DNA of 64,000 bases, from the NCBI GenBank assembly GCA_046351415.1, contig JAXLYO010000002.1:124001-188000 (forward strand). The letters run 5' to 3'. Positions 53,572 through 62,630 of this stretch are shown piece after piece. Positions within the stretch are counted from its first letter, which is position 1. Each line of letters opens with the position of its first letter. The DNA comes from JABFRG01 sp046351415 (GTDB lineage Bacteria; Myxococcota_A; Polyangia; Polyangiales; Polyangiaceae). Position numbers and translations under genes: made by a program. Under the pieces are notes generated by a model. It was not told the origin of the DNA. It saw only the letters and a list, made by a program, of their open reading frames with translations, and made no database searches.

Positions 53572-54360
53572 TCACTGGTCGCCGGTCTTGCCGCAGAACG
53601 CGTTACCGATCTTCAGGTACGCCGCGAGAAGCTTCGCGTCGTCCTGGTAGTCGATGTCCGCAACCTTGCCGCAGAGTGCGTCGGCTTGCGCGGCGCCACC
53701 GGTAACGGCGCTGTCGCAAGCTGCCTCGGGGAGAATGGTCTTGCAACCGCCGGCCTCGGCCTCGTCGATGCACTTGCCGAAACCGGTGTCGTCTTCGCAC
53801 GAGTCACAGGCGCCACGGAGGCACTCGGTGGCTTGCGTGTACTTGAGCGCGCAGCCCGCCGGGGCATTGACCGCCAGAGCGCGGCAGGTGCCCATGTTGA
53901 GAACGATGCCGCTCTCGCCAGCGGGCGTCCAAACGCTCGCGGGGAGCGCTTCGAAGGTCGCTTGGTCGAGCGCCGGGTTGTAGAATGGGAAGACGCAGTT
54001 GACGACGTCCGTGTGGAGCGGGGCTGCCTTCGTGCCGGTGTAGGCCTCGCAGCTCTGCTGGGTGGAGCCGCCCTTGAAGCAGGCGTTGAAGAAGTCCGTG
54101 AGGTCCTGCGTCGTCGCCTTGTTCTGGTTGAGCTTCGGCTCGCCGTGCTTGTACCAGCCGGCCTTGTCCTCTTCGTAGCAGCTCGTTGAACTATCGACGG
54201 GCGGCTTGCCGGTGTCCGGCTTGGTGCCGCTGTCGACGACCGTGCCCGAGTCCGTGTCGCCCGTGCCGCTGTCGCTGCCGCCGCCGCTGACCGTCGTCGT
54301 ACATGCGAGCGCCAAACCAATCGTTCCAATCACTGCCGTGAGTCCAAGAATCTTCTTCAT
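53572..54360 (-). CDS. Cysteine-rich lipoprotein
   Basis: The ATG at 54360 gives a lipoprotein signal MKKILGLTAVIGTIGLALAC (Cys20). A Gly/Ser/Asp-rich spacer with GDTDSGTVVDSG is followed by a domain of about 190 residues with ten cysteines, including SCEAYTG, CALKYTQATECLRGACDSCED and GKCIDEAEAGGC. The upstream frame to 54555 is Arg-rich and has no signal, so I reject it. The cysteine spacing resembles the neighbour at 52314-53171, so they may be paralogues. Function unknown; surface binding is a guess. Confidence 0.75.
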   Translation of the reverse strand: MKKILGLTAVIGTIGLALACTTTVSGGGSDSGTGDTDSGTVVDSGTKPDTGKPPVDSSTSCYEEDKAGWYKHGEPKLNQNKATTQDLTDFFNACFKGGSTQQSCEAYTGTKAAPLHTDVVNCVFPFYNPALDQATFEALPASVWTPAGESGIVLNMGTCRALAVNAPAGCALKYTQATECLRGACDSCEDDTGFGKCIDEAEAGGCKTILPEAACDSAVTGGAAQADALCGKVADIDYQDDAKLLAAYLKIGNAFCGKTGDQ

Positions 54361-54570
54361 GTTGTCCCGTCTCCTCAATGCACGCGGCTCGTAGCAAGCA
54401 ACCGCAAGGAATTCAATCTCTGCAATCCGTTTTTTTATTGGTGGCCCAGGTCGGCGACTTGCCGGCCTTTGCCGTTTTCTGTTCTGACGCGAAATGCCAA
54501 ACACGCAAGGCGAATCAAGCAATGCGCGGCAGAGCGAAGCCCGCGCTTCTACCAATGGACGGAATAGCGG

Positions 54571-55071
54571 TCAACTTGATTCACGGACTCGCGTTCGGGA
54601 CACCTGTGCGAAGGCAGATGCCACCGCAAGTATGCAAATGCACGAGCCTATTCGGCTCGCCCCGTGATGAAGCGATTCCATCTGCTGGCCCCCGGGAGAA
54701 CCGTCGCGGACGATGCCCGCTTCATGGAGCGCGGCAATGTGGGGCGTGAAGTAGAGCGCAAGCGCGAGCGCGCCCGAGACCATGAGCGCGAGCATGACCA
54801 TGCGCACGATGTCCTGACGCTTGAGCTCACGTCGGAGCGTCGCCAGCGTGCCCTCGCAGGCGACGAGGAAGACGGCAATGCCGAGGGACAGGCTGTCGAT
54901 GCGACGAAACACGAGCGCCATCGCGTCGCCACTCGTCGGCGCTGGCACGTGGCGGAAGACGACCGGCGCCACGATCGCGCCTGCGAGCAAGAGGCCCGAA
55001 GCCCAAAGACCGAGCCCGAGAACGTAGAACGTGGTCACCGCTGCTTCGGCGCGCGCGCGGCCGGCACTCAT
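54571..55071 (-). CDS. DUF4149-type membrane protein
   Basis: The 166-residue protein (ATG at 55069-55071) has about four transmembrane helices, at roughly 13-35, 60-80, 92-108 and 142-158, and the pattern of the DUF4149 family (TMEM205-like). GAIVAPVVFRHVP in the first helix region and RRIDSLSLGIAVF are typical. It follows the HEAT-repeat gene by 14 bp, so the two are likely co-transcribed. Role unknown. The frame further upstream lies inside the HEAT gene. Confidence 0.7.
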   Translation of the reverse strand: MSAGRARAEAAVTTFYVLGLGLWASGLLLAGAIVAPVVFRHVPAPTSGDAMALVFRRIDSLSLGIAVFLVACEGTLATLRRELKRQDIVRMVMLALMVSGALALALYFTPHIAALHEAGIVRDGSPGGQQMESLHHGASRIGSCICILAVASAFAQVSRTRVRESS

Positions 55072-55085
55072 CGGATGGGCCACAC

Positions 55086-56156
55086 TCACCGCGAACGCCC
55101 TTTTTGGATCGACGAACGTGCCTCGGCAAGGAGCGTCGCATCCACCTTCCCCTCGAGTCGTTCGAGGAGCGGCACTGCCTCCTTCAGCTGCGCGCGACCG
55201 CTCGCCACGACCGCGAGCGTTCGTGACTCGAGCGATCGGCTCTGCAGGTCCGACAGCAGCATTGCGACGGTGCGCTCGTGACCAAGCCGCGCGAGCGCAA
55301 TTTTCGCATGGAAGGAGCAGGCGTCGGTCACGAGACGTTTCAGCCCATAGGCGCGACGAACGAGGTCGGGCTCGAGCTCCTTCATGCCGAGTTCGCCGAC
55401 GATTTCGACGGCCGCGCCCTCGTCTTCCTTGCAAGGGGCCTTCGACTTCCACTTCGCGTCGCGCACGATCGTGGAGAGGACCGAACGCGCCGTTCGCACG
55501 AGTGCCTCGTCCGCGCCCTCGAGACGAAGTGCGCGTACGATGAAGAGCGCGCCAGAAAGCACGACGTCGACGTGTTCGTCCTTCTGCGATGCGCGGAGCC
55601 TCGTTTTGACCGCCTCGTCGACGAAGGTGCTTCCGATGCGCTGAAACGCTTCCTCCATCAAGCGAAGCGAGATGTAACGAACCGCATCGTCGTCGTCGTT
55701 CGACTTGGCGACGAGCACGCGGCGGAGTTCCGGCTCGTCGTCTTTCGCAAGGTGCGCGAACGCGATGACGGCCTGGTAGCGGAGCTCGGGACGCTCGTCT
55801 TCGAGCGCCCGCACGACACGCGGAAGGGCCCGTGCGTCGCCAATTTCACCGAGGGCCGACAGCGCCATTTGACGCACGAAGGAGTCTTCGTCTTCCACGG
55901 CGACAAGCAACGCCGGAAGCGCACTGTCGGCGCCGAGGTCGGCGAGGGCCACACAGGCAGACGCTCGGACCTGTCCACTCGGATCATTCTGCAAGAGGCG
56001 CACGAGCTCCGGCACCGCGCGCTCGCGGACGCGCTCGTCGCCGAGACCATGCTTCACGACATCGAGGACCGCCCCGCGGCGCACGTCCACTTTCTTCGAG
56101 GAAAGGTCGCGAAACGCGGCTTCGAGATTGCGTGGGAGCGGAGGAAGCGAAAGCAC
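55086..56156 (-). CDS. HEAT-repeat protein
   Basis: The 356-residue protein is made of tandem helical HEAT/armadillo-type repeats, for example SGQVRASACVALADLG, DSFVRQMALSALGEIGDARALP and RPELRYQAVIAFAHLAK. No catalytic motif is present. Such repeats form curved scaffolds for protein binding. There is no signal peptide, so it is probably cytoplasmic. It sits 17 bp after the permease gene on the same strand and 14 bp before the DUF4149 gene. It might be part of the operon, but a link is not shown. Confidence 0.8.
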   Translation of the reverse strand: MLSLPPLPRNLEAAFRDLSSKKVDVRRGAVLDVVKHGLGDERVRERAVPELVRLLQNDPSGQVRASACVALADLGADSALPALLVAVEDEDSFVRQMALSALGEIGDARALPRVVRALEDERPELRYQAVIAFAHLAKDDEPELRRVLVAKSNDDDDAVRYISLRLMEEAFQRIGSTFVDEAVKTRLRASQKDEHVDVVLSGALFIVRALRLEGADEALVRTARSVLSTIVRDAKWKSKAPCKEDEGAAVEIVGELGMKELEPDLVRRAYGLKRLVTDACSFHAKIALARLGHERTVAMLLSDLQSRSLESRTLAVVASGRAQLKEAVPLLERLEGKVDATLLAEARSSIQKGRSR

Positions 56157-56173
56157 GGCTCTAGCCTACCCCC

Positions 56174-56977
56174 TCACGTGCGCACTTTCGAGAGCCCGAG
56201 TGAAACGCGCAACAACGTGTGCGCCGGAAGGGCAATCGAGAGGGCTCCCACCAAAAGAACGTGGGGCGAACGCAACATGGAGACAACCCCTTGATCGAGC
56301 ACCGATCCGAGGGTGATGCCCCCCGTCGGTCCGAGCCCGACGAACGATAACGCCGCCTCACTCACCAGCGTCGCCGCCGCGGAGGCCCCCAGCTGCACGG
56401 CGGCGATGGGAAGGAGGTTCGGAAGAATGTGTCGCTGCACGATGCGCGCGGTCGTGAGCCCCATGGCACGTCCTGCTTCGACGAATGCGGCGCTCCGGAG
56501 AACGCGCGTCTCTGCAATCGCGAAACGTGCGTAGGGCGCCCACGCCGTCAGCGAGAACACGACGTAGAGGTGCACGCGACTCGGCGAGCGCACCGCCGAG
56601 AGGAGGCAGAGGGCCAGAAGAAATGAGGGGAAGGCCTGCAGGAGGTCGGCCACACGGAGCACCGCACGTTCGAAGTAGCCTCGAGAAAACGCGGCGAGCG
56701 CACCGAGCGGCGTCCCGATGACGAAACCCGTGAGCGCCACGGAGACGGCGAGCGCAACACCCCGCACGAGCGCTGCACTCACGAGCGGGAGGAGGTCGAT
56801 GCCCCCTTCCCCGCAGCCGAGCCAATGCTGCGCGGACGGCGCTTGCCAAGCGCGCTCTGGGGCAATGGTGCCCGGCGTCTCGCTCGAAAAGAACGCAGGC
56901 AAGAAAGCGAGCAAGAAGAAGGCAAACGGCACCCACAGGTCCCATCGTCGTCGCGCGCGTGCCGCCCGTGCGATCAT
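56174..56977 (-). CDS. ABC transporter permease, DppC/OppC-like
   Basis: The 267-residue permease has the EAA loop EAGRAMGLTTARIVQRHILPNL, which contacts the ATPase, and five or so transmembrane helices (first at about 13-30). It belongs to the second permease of dipeptide/oligopeptide importers. Its ATG overlaps the stop of the DppB-like gene by 4 bp. The matching ATPases and the periplasmic binding protein are not in the window, so the substrate cannot be named. Confidence 0.85.
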   Translation of the reverse strand: MIARAARARRRWDLWVPFAFFLLAFLPAFFSSETPGTIAPERAWQAPSAQHWLGCGEGGIDLLPLVSAALVRGVALAVSVALTGFVIGTPLGALAAFSRGYFERAVLRVADLLQAFPSFLLALCLLSAVRSPSRVHLYVVFSLTAWAPYARFAIAETRVLRSAAFVEAGRAMGLTTARIVQRHILPNLLPIAAVQLGASAAATLVSEAALSFVGLGPTGGITLGSVLDQGVVSMLRSPHVLLVGALSIALPAHTLLRVSLGLSKVRT

Positions 56978-57912
56978 GAGCGGGCCCTCGGGTCGAGCAT
57001 CGTCTGAGCGGCCGTGGTCGCGATTTGCGTCGCCACGAAAAGGGCGCCCGAAGCGAATACGGCCGCTTCGAGTACAGGCAAATCACGCGATGCATACGCT
57101 TCCAGCATGAGCGAACCCAGGCCGGGCCGCTCGAAGAGGCGCTCGAGCACGACCGCTCCGCCGAGGAGGGCGCCGAGTTGACTGCCCACCACGGTGAGAA
57201 TGGGGGCTGTCGTACTGCGGAGCCCGTGCACGACCCAGGTGCGGACGAAGCTTGCACCTTTGGCGCGAGCGACACTCAAGTACTGCGATGAAAGAATCGC
57301 CGTGAGAGCCGCGGTGGTCGTTCGGGACACGTGTGCCGCGAGCGGAATCGCAAGCAGAGCGGAGGCGAACAAGGTTCCGCCGAACGCACTTTGCGGGTCG
57401 CCGGGAAGCGGCACGATGCGCGCCCATACGGCAAGCACGTAGGTGAGCGCAGGCGCAAAGGCCAAGAGCGGCGTCGCCGCGAGCACATCGACGAAACGCA
57501 CGATGCGACGTCGCCCCTTCGGCAGCCAGGGTCCAACGGCAAGGACACTCAGCGTGACGCCGAGCAACGCCCCCATCGCGGTTCCCAGAAGCGCCAGCGT
57601 CGCCGTTGGCCAGAACGCACTGCCGACTCGGGCCATCGCCGGGACACCGGGCCTCCGCAGCGAATCACCGTGCGAGAGGCTGAAGAGCCCCTTCATGAAC
57701 CGTGCATATTGCACATACATCGGCTCGTCCAAATGGAGTCGGTGCCGCAACTCGGCTCGTTCTGCGGCGGTCGCGTGGTCTCCCAAGATGAGCGCCGAAG
57801 GGTCCCCGGGCAAAAGGCGCAGCGCGAGGAAAACGACCGTCGAGAGGAGCGCGAGCACGACGAGGGCCTCGAGAAGCGAACCTGCAAACCGCCGGAGCAT
57901 GGCGAGGCGCAT
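56974..57912 (-). CDS. ABC transporter permease, DppB/OppB-like
   Basis: This 312-residue inner-membrane permease has the first-permease signature: an N-terminal helix, LRLLPGDPSALILGDHATAAE with Pro-Gly-Asp-Pro, and a C-terminal EAA-type loop region ARAKGASFVRTWVVHGLR. About six membrane helices are expected. It precedes the DppC-like gene on the same strand with ATGA overlap. The lipoprotein gene stops 9 bp upstream, but it is not a typical substrate-binding protein. Confidence 0.85.
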   Translation of the reverse strand: MRLAMLRRFAGSLLEALVVLALLSTVVFLALRLLPGDPSALILGDHATAAERAELRHRLHLDEPMYVQYARFMKGLFSLSHGDSLRRPGVPAMARVGSAFWPTATLALLGTAMGALLGVTLSVLAVGPWLPKGRRRIVRFVDVLAATPLLAFAPALTYVLAVWARIVPLPGDPQSAFGGTLFASALLAIPLAAHVSRTTTAALTAILSSQYLSVARAKGASFVRTWVVHGLRSTTAPILTVVGSQLGALLGGAVVLERLFERPGLGSLMLEAYASRDLPVLEAAVFASGALFVATQIATTAAQTMLDPRARS

Positions 57913-57921
57913 GGTCCTCCG

Positions 57922-58461
57922 TCAGTTGGCCGGTTTGCAGACCGCGGGCTCGGCGGCCGTTACCTGTGGAAGCGAGGCTTCTGGCAGGCACACCGCGCCG
58001 AAGGCTGCTTCGAGCCGAATGCCGTGGATCGGAACGATACGCGGGTCGACACAGCGATAGCCCGGACGGCAGTCGTCGCTCACCTCGCAGGTCTTCACGC
58101 AGAGTGAGCGACCCGTCCGCGAAAGCTCGCGACCGTCGGGGCCGCACCCCGGCACGCGCGCCTCGAAGAGGACGCAGGCCGCGTCTTCAGGACAGCTATC
58201 TGCCCGACAACCGAGAACCGTACAGTAGCCAGAAGGCTGACTGGTGTCGCACACGCGATCGCCGCGCGTGCTGCAGTCGGTCGAAACGACACAGCCGTCG
58301 CCGATGGAAGGCGTACATCCTTGGAGCCCGAGCAGAGAAAGCGCCGCCAGTGTCGCCCATGCGGCTCCGCCTATCCGCCCTGCCCCCGCTGCCCCCGAGC
58401 GAAGACCCGACCGCAAAACGGACGAGGCAAGCGAGGCAAGCGAGGCAAGCGAGAATGACAT
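57922..58461 (-). CDS. Cysteine-rich lipoprotein with repeat-encoded leader
   Basis: The 179-residue protein has a long leader and a lipobox ending LLGLQGC (Cys49). Twelve further cysteines are spread through the mature part, as in GCVVSTDCSTRGDRVC and KTCEVSDDCRPGYRC, similar to the partial protein at 2-235. The N-terminal leader has an in-frame LAS repeat, LASLASLASS, produced by the 9-bp DNA repeat at 58423-58453. The role is unknown; a disulfide-rich domain exposed to the envelope is likely. It ends 9 bp before the DppB-like permease start. Confidence 0.72.
   Translation of the reverse strand: MSFSLASLASLASSVLRSGLRSGAAGAGRIGGAAWATLAALSLLGLQGCTPSIGDGCVVSTDCSTRGDRVCDTSQPSGYCTVLGCRADSCPEDAACVLFEARVPGCGPDGRELSRTGRSLCVKTCEVSDDCRPGYRCVDPRIVPIHGIRLEAAFGAVCLPEASLPQVTAAEPAVCKPAN
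58423..58453. repeat. 9-bp tandem repeat in lipoprotein leader
   Basis: The unit CGAGGCAAG occurs three times in a row (58423-58431, 58432-58440, 58441-58449) and a fourth is started (58450-58453). As each unit is nine bases, copy-number change would keep the reading frame and change the length of the LAS stretch in the signal peptide. Confidence 0.85.
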
Positions 58462-58530
58462 TACGAGCTCCCACGCTTCGTACGCGTTTGACTTCCAAGG
58501 TGCAAGGCCTTAGGTTGGCCGGGATTTTTC

Positions 58531-58836
58531 ATGGCTACCTACATTACGGCCGATTGCATCAATTGCGGCGCCTGCGAACCCGAGTGCCCCAACGAAGCCA
58601 TCAGTGAAGGCGACGAGATCTACATCATCGACCCGGAGCTCTGCACGGAGTGCGTGGGCTTCTACGATCACGAAGCCTGCCAGGCCGTGTGCCCGGTCGA
58701 GTGCTGCCTCCCTGACCCCAAGCATCCAGAAGTCGAGAGCGCGCTCGTAGAACGCGCCCTTCGCCTGCACCCTGACGACGAAGAACTGAAGAAGCGCGCA
58801 GCCGAAAACGACTTCCCCTCGCGCTTCCGCAAGTGA
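58531..58836 (+). CDS. 2[4Fe-4S] ferredoxin, YfhL/Alvin type
   Basis: The 101-residue protein is a small electron carrier with two iron-sulfur cluster motifs: CINCGACEPECP and CTECVGFYDHEACQAVCP. The second has eight residues inserted between the second and third Cys, as in the low-potential Allochromatium type. The C-terminal extension is helical with Glu/Arg. The ATG is in a clear position. It is divergent from the lipoprotein at 57922-58461 with 69 bp between starts. Its redox partner is unknown. Confidence 0.9.
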   Translation: MATYITADCINCGACEPECPNEAISEGDEIYIIDPELCTECVGFYDHEACQAVCPVECCLPDPKHPEVESALVERALRLHPDDEELKKRAAENDFPSRFRK

Positions 58837-58915
58837 AGTAACAGGGCAAAAGCCCCAAAACCGCGGCCTAACTGTGCGCATTGCAGGCGCAGGTGGGTCT
58901 TGGTATGATTCGCCT

Positions 58916-59767
58916 ATGACGCGAAGCGTGCTTTTGGCGAGCGTTCTCGCAGTCCTCGTGGGCTGCTCCGTTCCCGTGGGTGCGAGCGACGCGTCCGCGC
59001 CCTCGGGTCATGCGGTGTATGCCGTCACGCGGACGACCGAGCTCGGCCCGAACGGGAGCCGCAGCGAAAGCAATGCGGCCGTCGCGCGCTTCATTCGTTC
59101 CGAACCCGAAGCACGCGCCCTCGAGCTGGTCGGCGCGGCACTTGCGCTTCCCGAAGTGGGCGCATGTCTGCAGTTCGGAAGGGCTCGCCTGCCCGTTCCG
59201 TCGGGTCCGGTGGAGCTCGCAGACCCCGGCGCTGTCGTCGTCCGCGTGGGCGATCGCGACAGCACGATGACCCGAAGGCACCTTCCGGACGTCGCCGACC
59301 TCGTTCGCGGCTCCGTCTTCACCTCGAACGCGGCCGACTTGCCCGCCGGTGAACGATACGAGTTCCGGAGCGCCGCCGGCATCGCCCAAGGCGAAGCGCC
59401 GCAGGACCTCGCACAGCTCCGCGTCGGAGACGACGAGCTCCTGGACGGCATGACGGTGCTCGTGCCGCGAAGCTCGTCCACCCACGGTATCGACCTGACG
59501 TGGTCCACGACGGACGCGGCTCTGGCCGCTGGCCAAGCCTCCTCGCTGGTCTATGTCGACATCGCTGCGAAGGATGGCGTGCTTCCAACGACACGCTGCA
59601 CCTTCGAAGACCGCGGCCGCGCCACGCTGCCCGTAGTCGCCTTCGATGGAATGAAGGAAGGCCTCCTCTCGGTGCATCGGGTGAGGCGCGAATTCCGCCA
59701 GCAGCCGTCGAGCGAACTCCGCTTCGACTTCGCCGTTCGCGCGTCTTTCCACACGCTCTCGCGATGA
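58916..59767 (+). CDS. Exported lipoprotein of unknown function
   Basis: The ATG at 58916 gives MTRSVLLASVLAVLVGCS with the lipobox LVGC (Cys17). An in-frame ATG at 58874 would add charged residues before the signal, so I reject it. The 283-residue mature part is beta-rich, without cysteine pairs, and matches no family I know. The next gene overlaps by 4 bp (ATGA at 59764-59767), and the kinase follows closely, so the three look like one operon. Confidence 0.7.
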   Translation: MTRSVLLASVLAVLVGCSVPVGASDASAPSGHAVYAVTRTTELGPNGSRSESNAAVARFIRSEPEARALELVGAALALPEVGACLQFGRARLPVPSGPVELADPGAVVVRVGDRDSTMTRRHLPDVADLVRGSVFTSNAADLPAGERYEFRSAAGIAQGEAPQDLAQLRVGDDELLDGMTVLVPRSSSTHGIDLTWSTTDAALAAGQASSLVYVDIAAKDGVLPTTRCTFEDRGRATLPVVAFDGMKEGLLSVHRVRREFRQQPSSELRFDFAVRASFHTLSR

Positions 59768-60624
59768 CCTTGCGCACGTCGTTTTTGTCGTTGCTCGTCG
59801 TGATCTGTGCCGCCCTTTTCCCCGCTCCCGAGCGCGCAGCGTTCGCCCAGGCGCATCCACCGCAGCCGCACGCGCAAGGAAGCGCGCCGAGCAAACCGAA
59901 GCACGTGCAGGCCCCCCCGAAGAGCGCCACGCCGCCGGGCTACTCACAAAGCGTCAAGGCCTGGCACACGCCGCCCGGAACTCCCGTTCCGCGGGACGCG
60001 CAAGGTCGTCCACTGCTCGCGCTTTTCGCAATCAACACGCGCGAGCGACTCGATCTTCCGGCGCGTGACGACGACGGCGGGTTCTCGGCAAGTGACCTCG
60101 ACCGCGCTGCTCGCTTCCTGCGCGACCCTCGCACGTCGGCGATGCATCCGATCGAGCCACGGCTGCTTTCGCGCATCTACCGCGTCGAGCGCAAGTTCGA
60201 TGCTGCCGAGCTTCGAGTGATTTCGGGATATCGCCTTCCAAAGCCCGGCGGACGCTCCAACCACGGACGCGGCCGCGCCATCGACCTCGTGGTCCCCGGC
60301 GCCGCGGACGAAGAAGTGGCGAAGTTCGCGCGCGAGCAGGGCTACGGCGGCGTTGGGGTGTACCCGACGAGCGGCTTCGTGCACATCGACGTTCGCGACC
60401 GGTCCTACTTCTGGGTCGACACGAGCGGCCCCGGCGGTCGGCGACGCGAACGCGGCATCCTTCCGGATTTGGCGAGTCGCGCAGACGAAGCCGCGAAGCA
60501 GCGTGGCGATTCCCCGGTACGGCCATACCGAGTGCTCCTCGACGTCGATGCCGCTGGGGCGCGGTCCCTCTCCGACGCGGACGACGCGAACGACCACGAC
60601 GACGAAGACGACTCGACGCTGTAG
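59764..60624 (+). CDS. DUF882/M15-type murein peptidase
   Basis: The 286-residue protein belongs to the DUF882 (YcbK-like) group of M15 metallopeptidases. Zinc motifs: SNHGRGRAIDL (SxHxxGxAxD) and the HID in GFVHIDVRD. A signal peptide (about 1-29) and a Pro/Gln/Ala spacer come before. It would act on peptidoglycan in the periplasm. It is coupled to the upstream lipoprotein (4-bp overlap) and the TPR-kinase starts 2 bp after its stop. Confidence 0.8.
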   Translation: MTLRTSFLSLLVVICAALFPAPERAAFAQAHPPQPHAQGSAPSKPKHVQAPPKSATPPGYSQSVKAWHTPPGTPVPRDAQGRPLLALFAINTRERLDLPARDDDGGFSASDLDRAARFLRDPRTSAMHPIEPRLLSRIYRVERKFDAAELRVISGYRLPKPGGRSNHGRGRAIDLVVPGAADEEVAKFAREQGYGGVGVYPTSGFVHIDVRDRSYFWVDTSGPGGRRRERGILPDLASRADEAAKQRGDSPVRPYRVLLDVDAAGARSLSDADDANDHDDEDDSTL

Positions 60625-60626
60625 TC

Positions 60627-62603
60627 ATGACCCTCGACCCCGAAGTCGCAGAGCTCGTTCGTCAAGAGCGTCTTCTCGATGCAGCGGAGCTCTGCGCCAA
60701 GCGAGGGAACCACGCTGCAGCCTCGGAAATCTACGAACGCGCGTGTGTGTGGGCGCAGGCCGCAGAACAAGCGGAGCTCGCGCAAGACCTGCCGCGAGCC
60801 ATCTTGCTGAGTGCACAAGCCAAAGACGAGACGCGTGGCAGTCGACTCTTTCCGGCGCTGGCGGCAGACAAGGGTGCTCTTTCGCGCCTCGGCTATCAGC
60901 TTTCGACCCGCGGAGAATACGCTTGGGCGGCGAAGGCCTACGAGGGCGCAGGCGAGCGCAAAGAAGCAGCTCGCGCATGGGAGCTCGGCGGCAACGTGGT
61001 CCGTGCAGCTTCGTTGCTCGAGACGCTCGGGGAAGCCCCCGCTGCGGCGAAAGTGCTCGAAGCCGCGCTCCGTCGCAATCCGGAGAGCAGCGACGTGTCG
61101 CTCGCGCTGGGCTCCCTCCTCGTCCGGTTCGGCAAGCTCGAGGCAGGTGTGCGCGCGTTGCAGCGCGTAGGTGCACACACTTTCGAACGCAAGGCTGCGC
61201 TGGGCTTCCTCTCGACGGCGTTCGACAAGCTCGGTCTTCGCGAAGCGAAACGCGAGTGCGACGAAGAGCTCGATGCCCTGGGCGGTGCTTCCGTTCCGCC
61301 CGGTAGCGAGGCCTCCCCTGCCTCGGCCCATGCTCCTGCGAGCGTGCGCAAGCCACGCATGTTCGGACGCTACGAAGTCGAGCGGGAGGTCGCTTCGAGC
61401 GCGAACGCGCGCGTTCTCGAATGCACCGATGTCGTGCAGCACTCGAAGGTCGCCCTCAAGATCTTCGTCGGTCACGCGGCCGTCGGAACAGGCCGCGACG
61501 CACTCGCTCGCTTCGAGCGCGAAGTTCGCATTCTCGCGAGCATGAACCATCCAAACATCGTCGGGCTTCGTGAATACGTCCCCGAAGGGCCGGCCATCGC
61601 GACAGTCTGGATGGAAGGCGGCACGCTGGAACACCTCATCGCGCGCGAGTCCCTCTCGCCTCGTCGAGCGGTGGAGATCGCCCGTTCCGTTCTGCTCGCA
61701 GCCGCCGAGGCGCATCGTCTCTCTGTCCTTCACCGCGACATCAAGCCCGGCAACGTCCTGTTCGATGCGGCAGGAACCGCGAAGCTCGCCGACTTCGGCG
61801 TCGCGCACTTGAACGATATGAGCGCTACTGCGACGGCCGGCGTCATCGGCACGCTCGCCTACATGAGCCCGGAACAGCGGCGTGGAAGCCCCGCGACGAC
61901 CCAGAGCGACATCTACGGAGTCGGCGCGCTCCTCCTCGAAATGCTCACCGGTGCGAGGCCCTCACTCGAAGGTCCACCGCGGCTTCTGCCGAGCGCGGTG
62001 CATCGCGATCTTTCGAAGGCACACGATGCCCTCGTTCTCTCTCTCCTCGCAGAGGCTCCTGCCGATCGCCCCGAGAGCGCCCTCGCTGCGCGCGCGAAGT
62101 TGCAGGAGCTCGTTTGGCCGGACGTCGTGGAACGCATCGCGCTTCGCCCCGCCACGGTGCCGCCGACCGAAGCACACGCCGAGACGACACGATTCGAAGA
62201 GCGCATCGAGGGAGGCGAACGTCGATTTACCGACACGCTGCTCGGTCGCGACGTCGTTTGCATTTCGCTACGAACGGGCGTACTCGAACGACTCGGTGCA
62301 TTCGCGCGCGCCGATCACCCGAACGCTCAGACCGTATGCCGCGTCGAGCCGGAAGGTGCCATCGCTTGGCTCGCAGTTCCTCCGGGCGCGCCCGTGGGGC
62401 GGCCGCTCGAGCCCGCGGAGAGGAAGATGCTCTTCGACGTCATCGAACGTTTGCACCAAGCGAGTTTCGTCCACGGCCACATCGATCGAGAACACGTGTT
62501 CATCGACGAAAGGACGAACGCCTTGTGCCTGCTCTTCCCGCAGGAAGACCCGCCGCTCAGCGCATCACTCGATCAAGACCGACTAGCGGCGGCGCGGCTC
62601 TGA
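60627..62603 (+). CDS. TPR-containing Ser/Thr kinase with a second kinase-like lobe
   Basis: The 658-residue protein has N-terminal helical TPR-like repeats (about 1-235), then a kinase domain starting at Tyr249. Lys278 in VALKIF, HRDIKPGN with Asp371, and DFG at 389-391 are intact, but the glycine loop is replaced by REVASSANARV, so ATP binding may differ. A second region at about 536-640 looks kinase-like and dead: HGHIDREHVFID (616-627) resembles the HRD-K-N loop with substitutions. No membrane helix is seen, so it is probably cytoplasmic. It starts 2 bp after the DUF882 gene and may receive or send signals tied to wall remodelling. Confidence 0.85.
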   Translation: MTLDPEVAELVRQERLLDAAELCAKRGNHAAASEIYERACVWAQAAEQAELAQDLPRAILLSAQAKDETRGSRLFPALAADKGALSRLGYQLSTRGEYAWAAKAYEGAGERKEAARAWELGGNVVRAASLLETLGEAPAAAKVLEAALRRNPESSDVSLALGSLLVRFGKLEAGVRALQRVGAHTFERKAALGFLSTAFDKLGLREAKRECDEELDALGGASVPPGSEASPASAHAPASVRKPRMFGRYEVEREVASSANARVLECTDVVQHSKVALKIFVGHAAVGTGRDALARFEREVRILASMNHPNIVGLREYVPEGPAIATVWMEGGTLEHLIARESLSPRRAVEIARSVLLAAAEAHRLSVLHRDIKPGNVLFDAAGTAKLADFGVAHLNDMSATATAGVIGTLAYMSPEQRRGSPATTQSDIYGVGALLLEMLTGARPSLEGPPRLLPSAVHRDLSKAHDALVLSLLAEAPADRPESALAARAKLQELVWPDVVERIALRPATVPPTEAHAETTRFEERIEGGERRFTDTLLGRDVVCISLRTGVLERLGAFARADHPNAQTVCRVEPEGAIAWLAVPPGAPVGRPLEPAERKMLFDVIERLHQASFVHGHIDREHVFIDERTNALCLLFPQEDPPLSASLDQDRLAAARL

Positions 62604-62630
62604 CTCCTCTGATGGTTGGCCAACGCGAGT

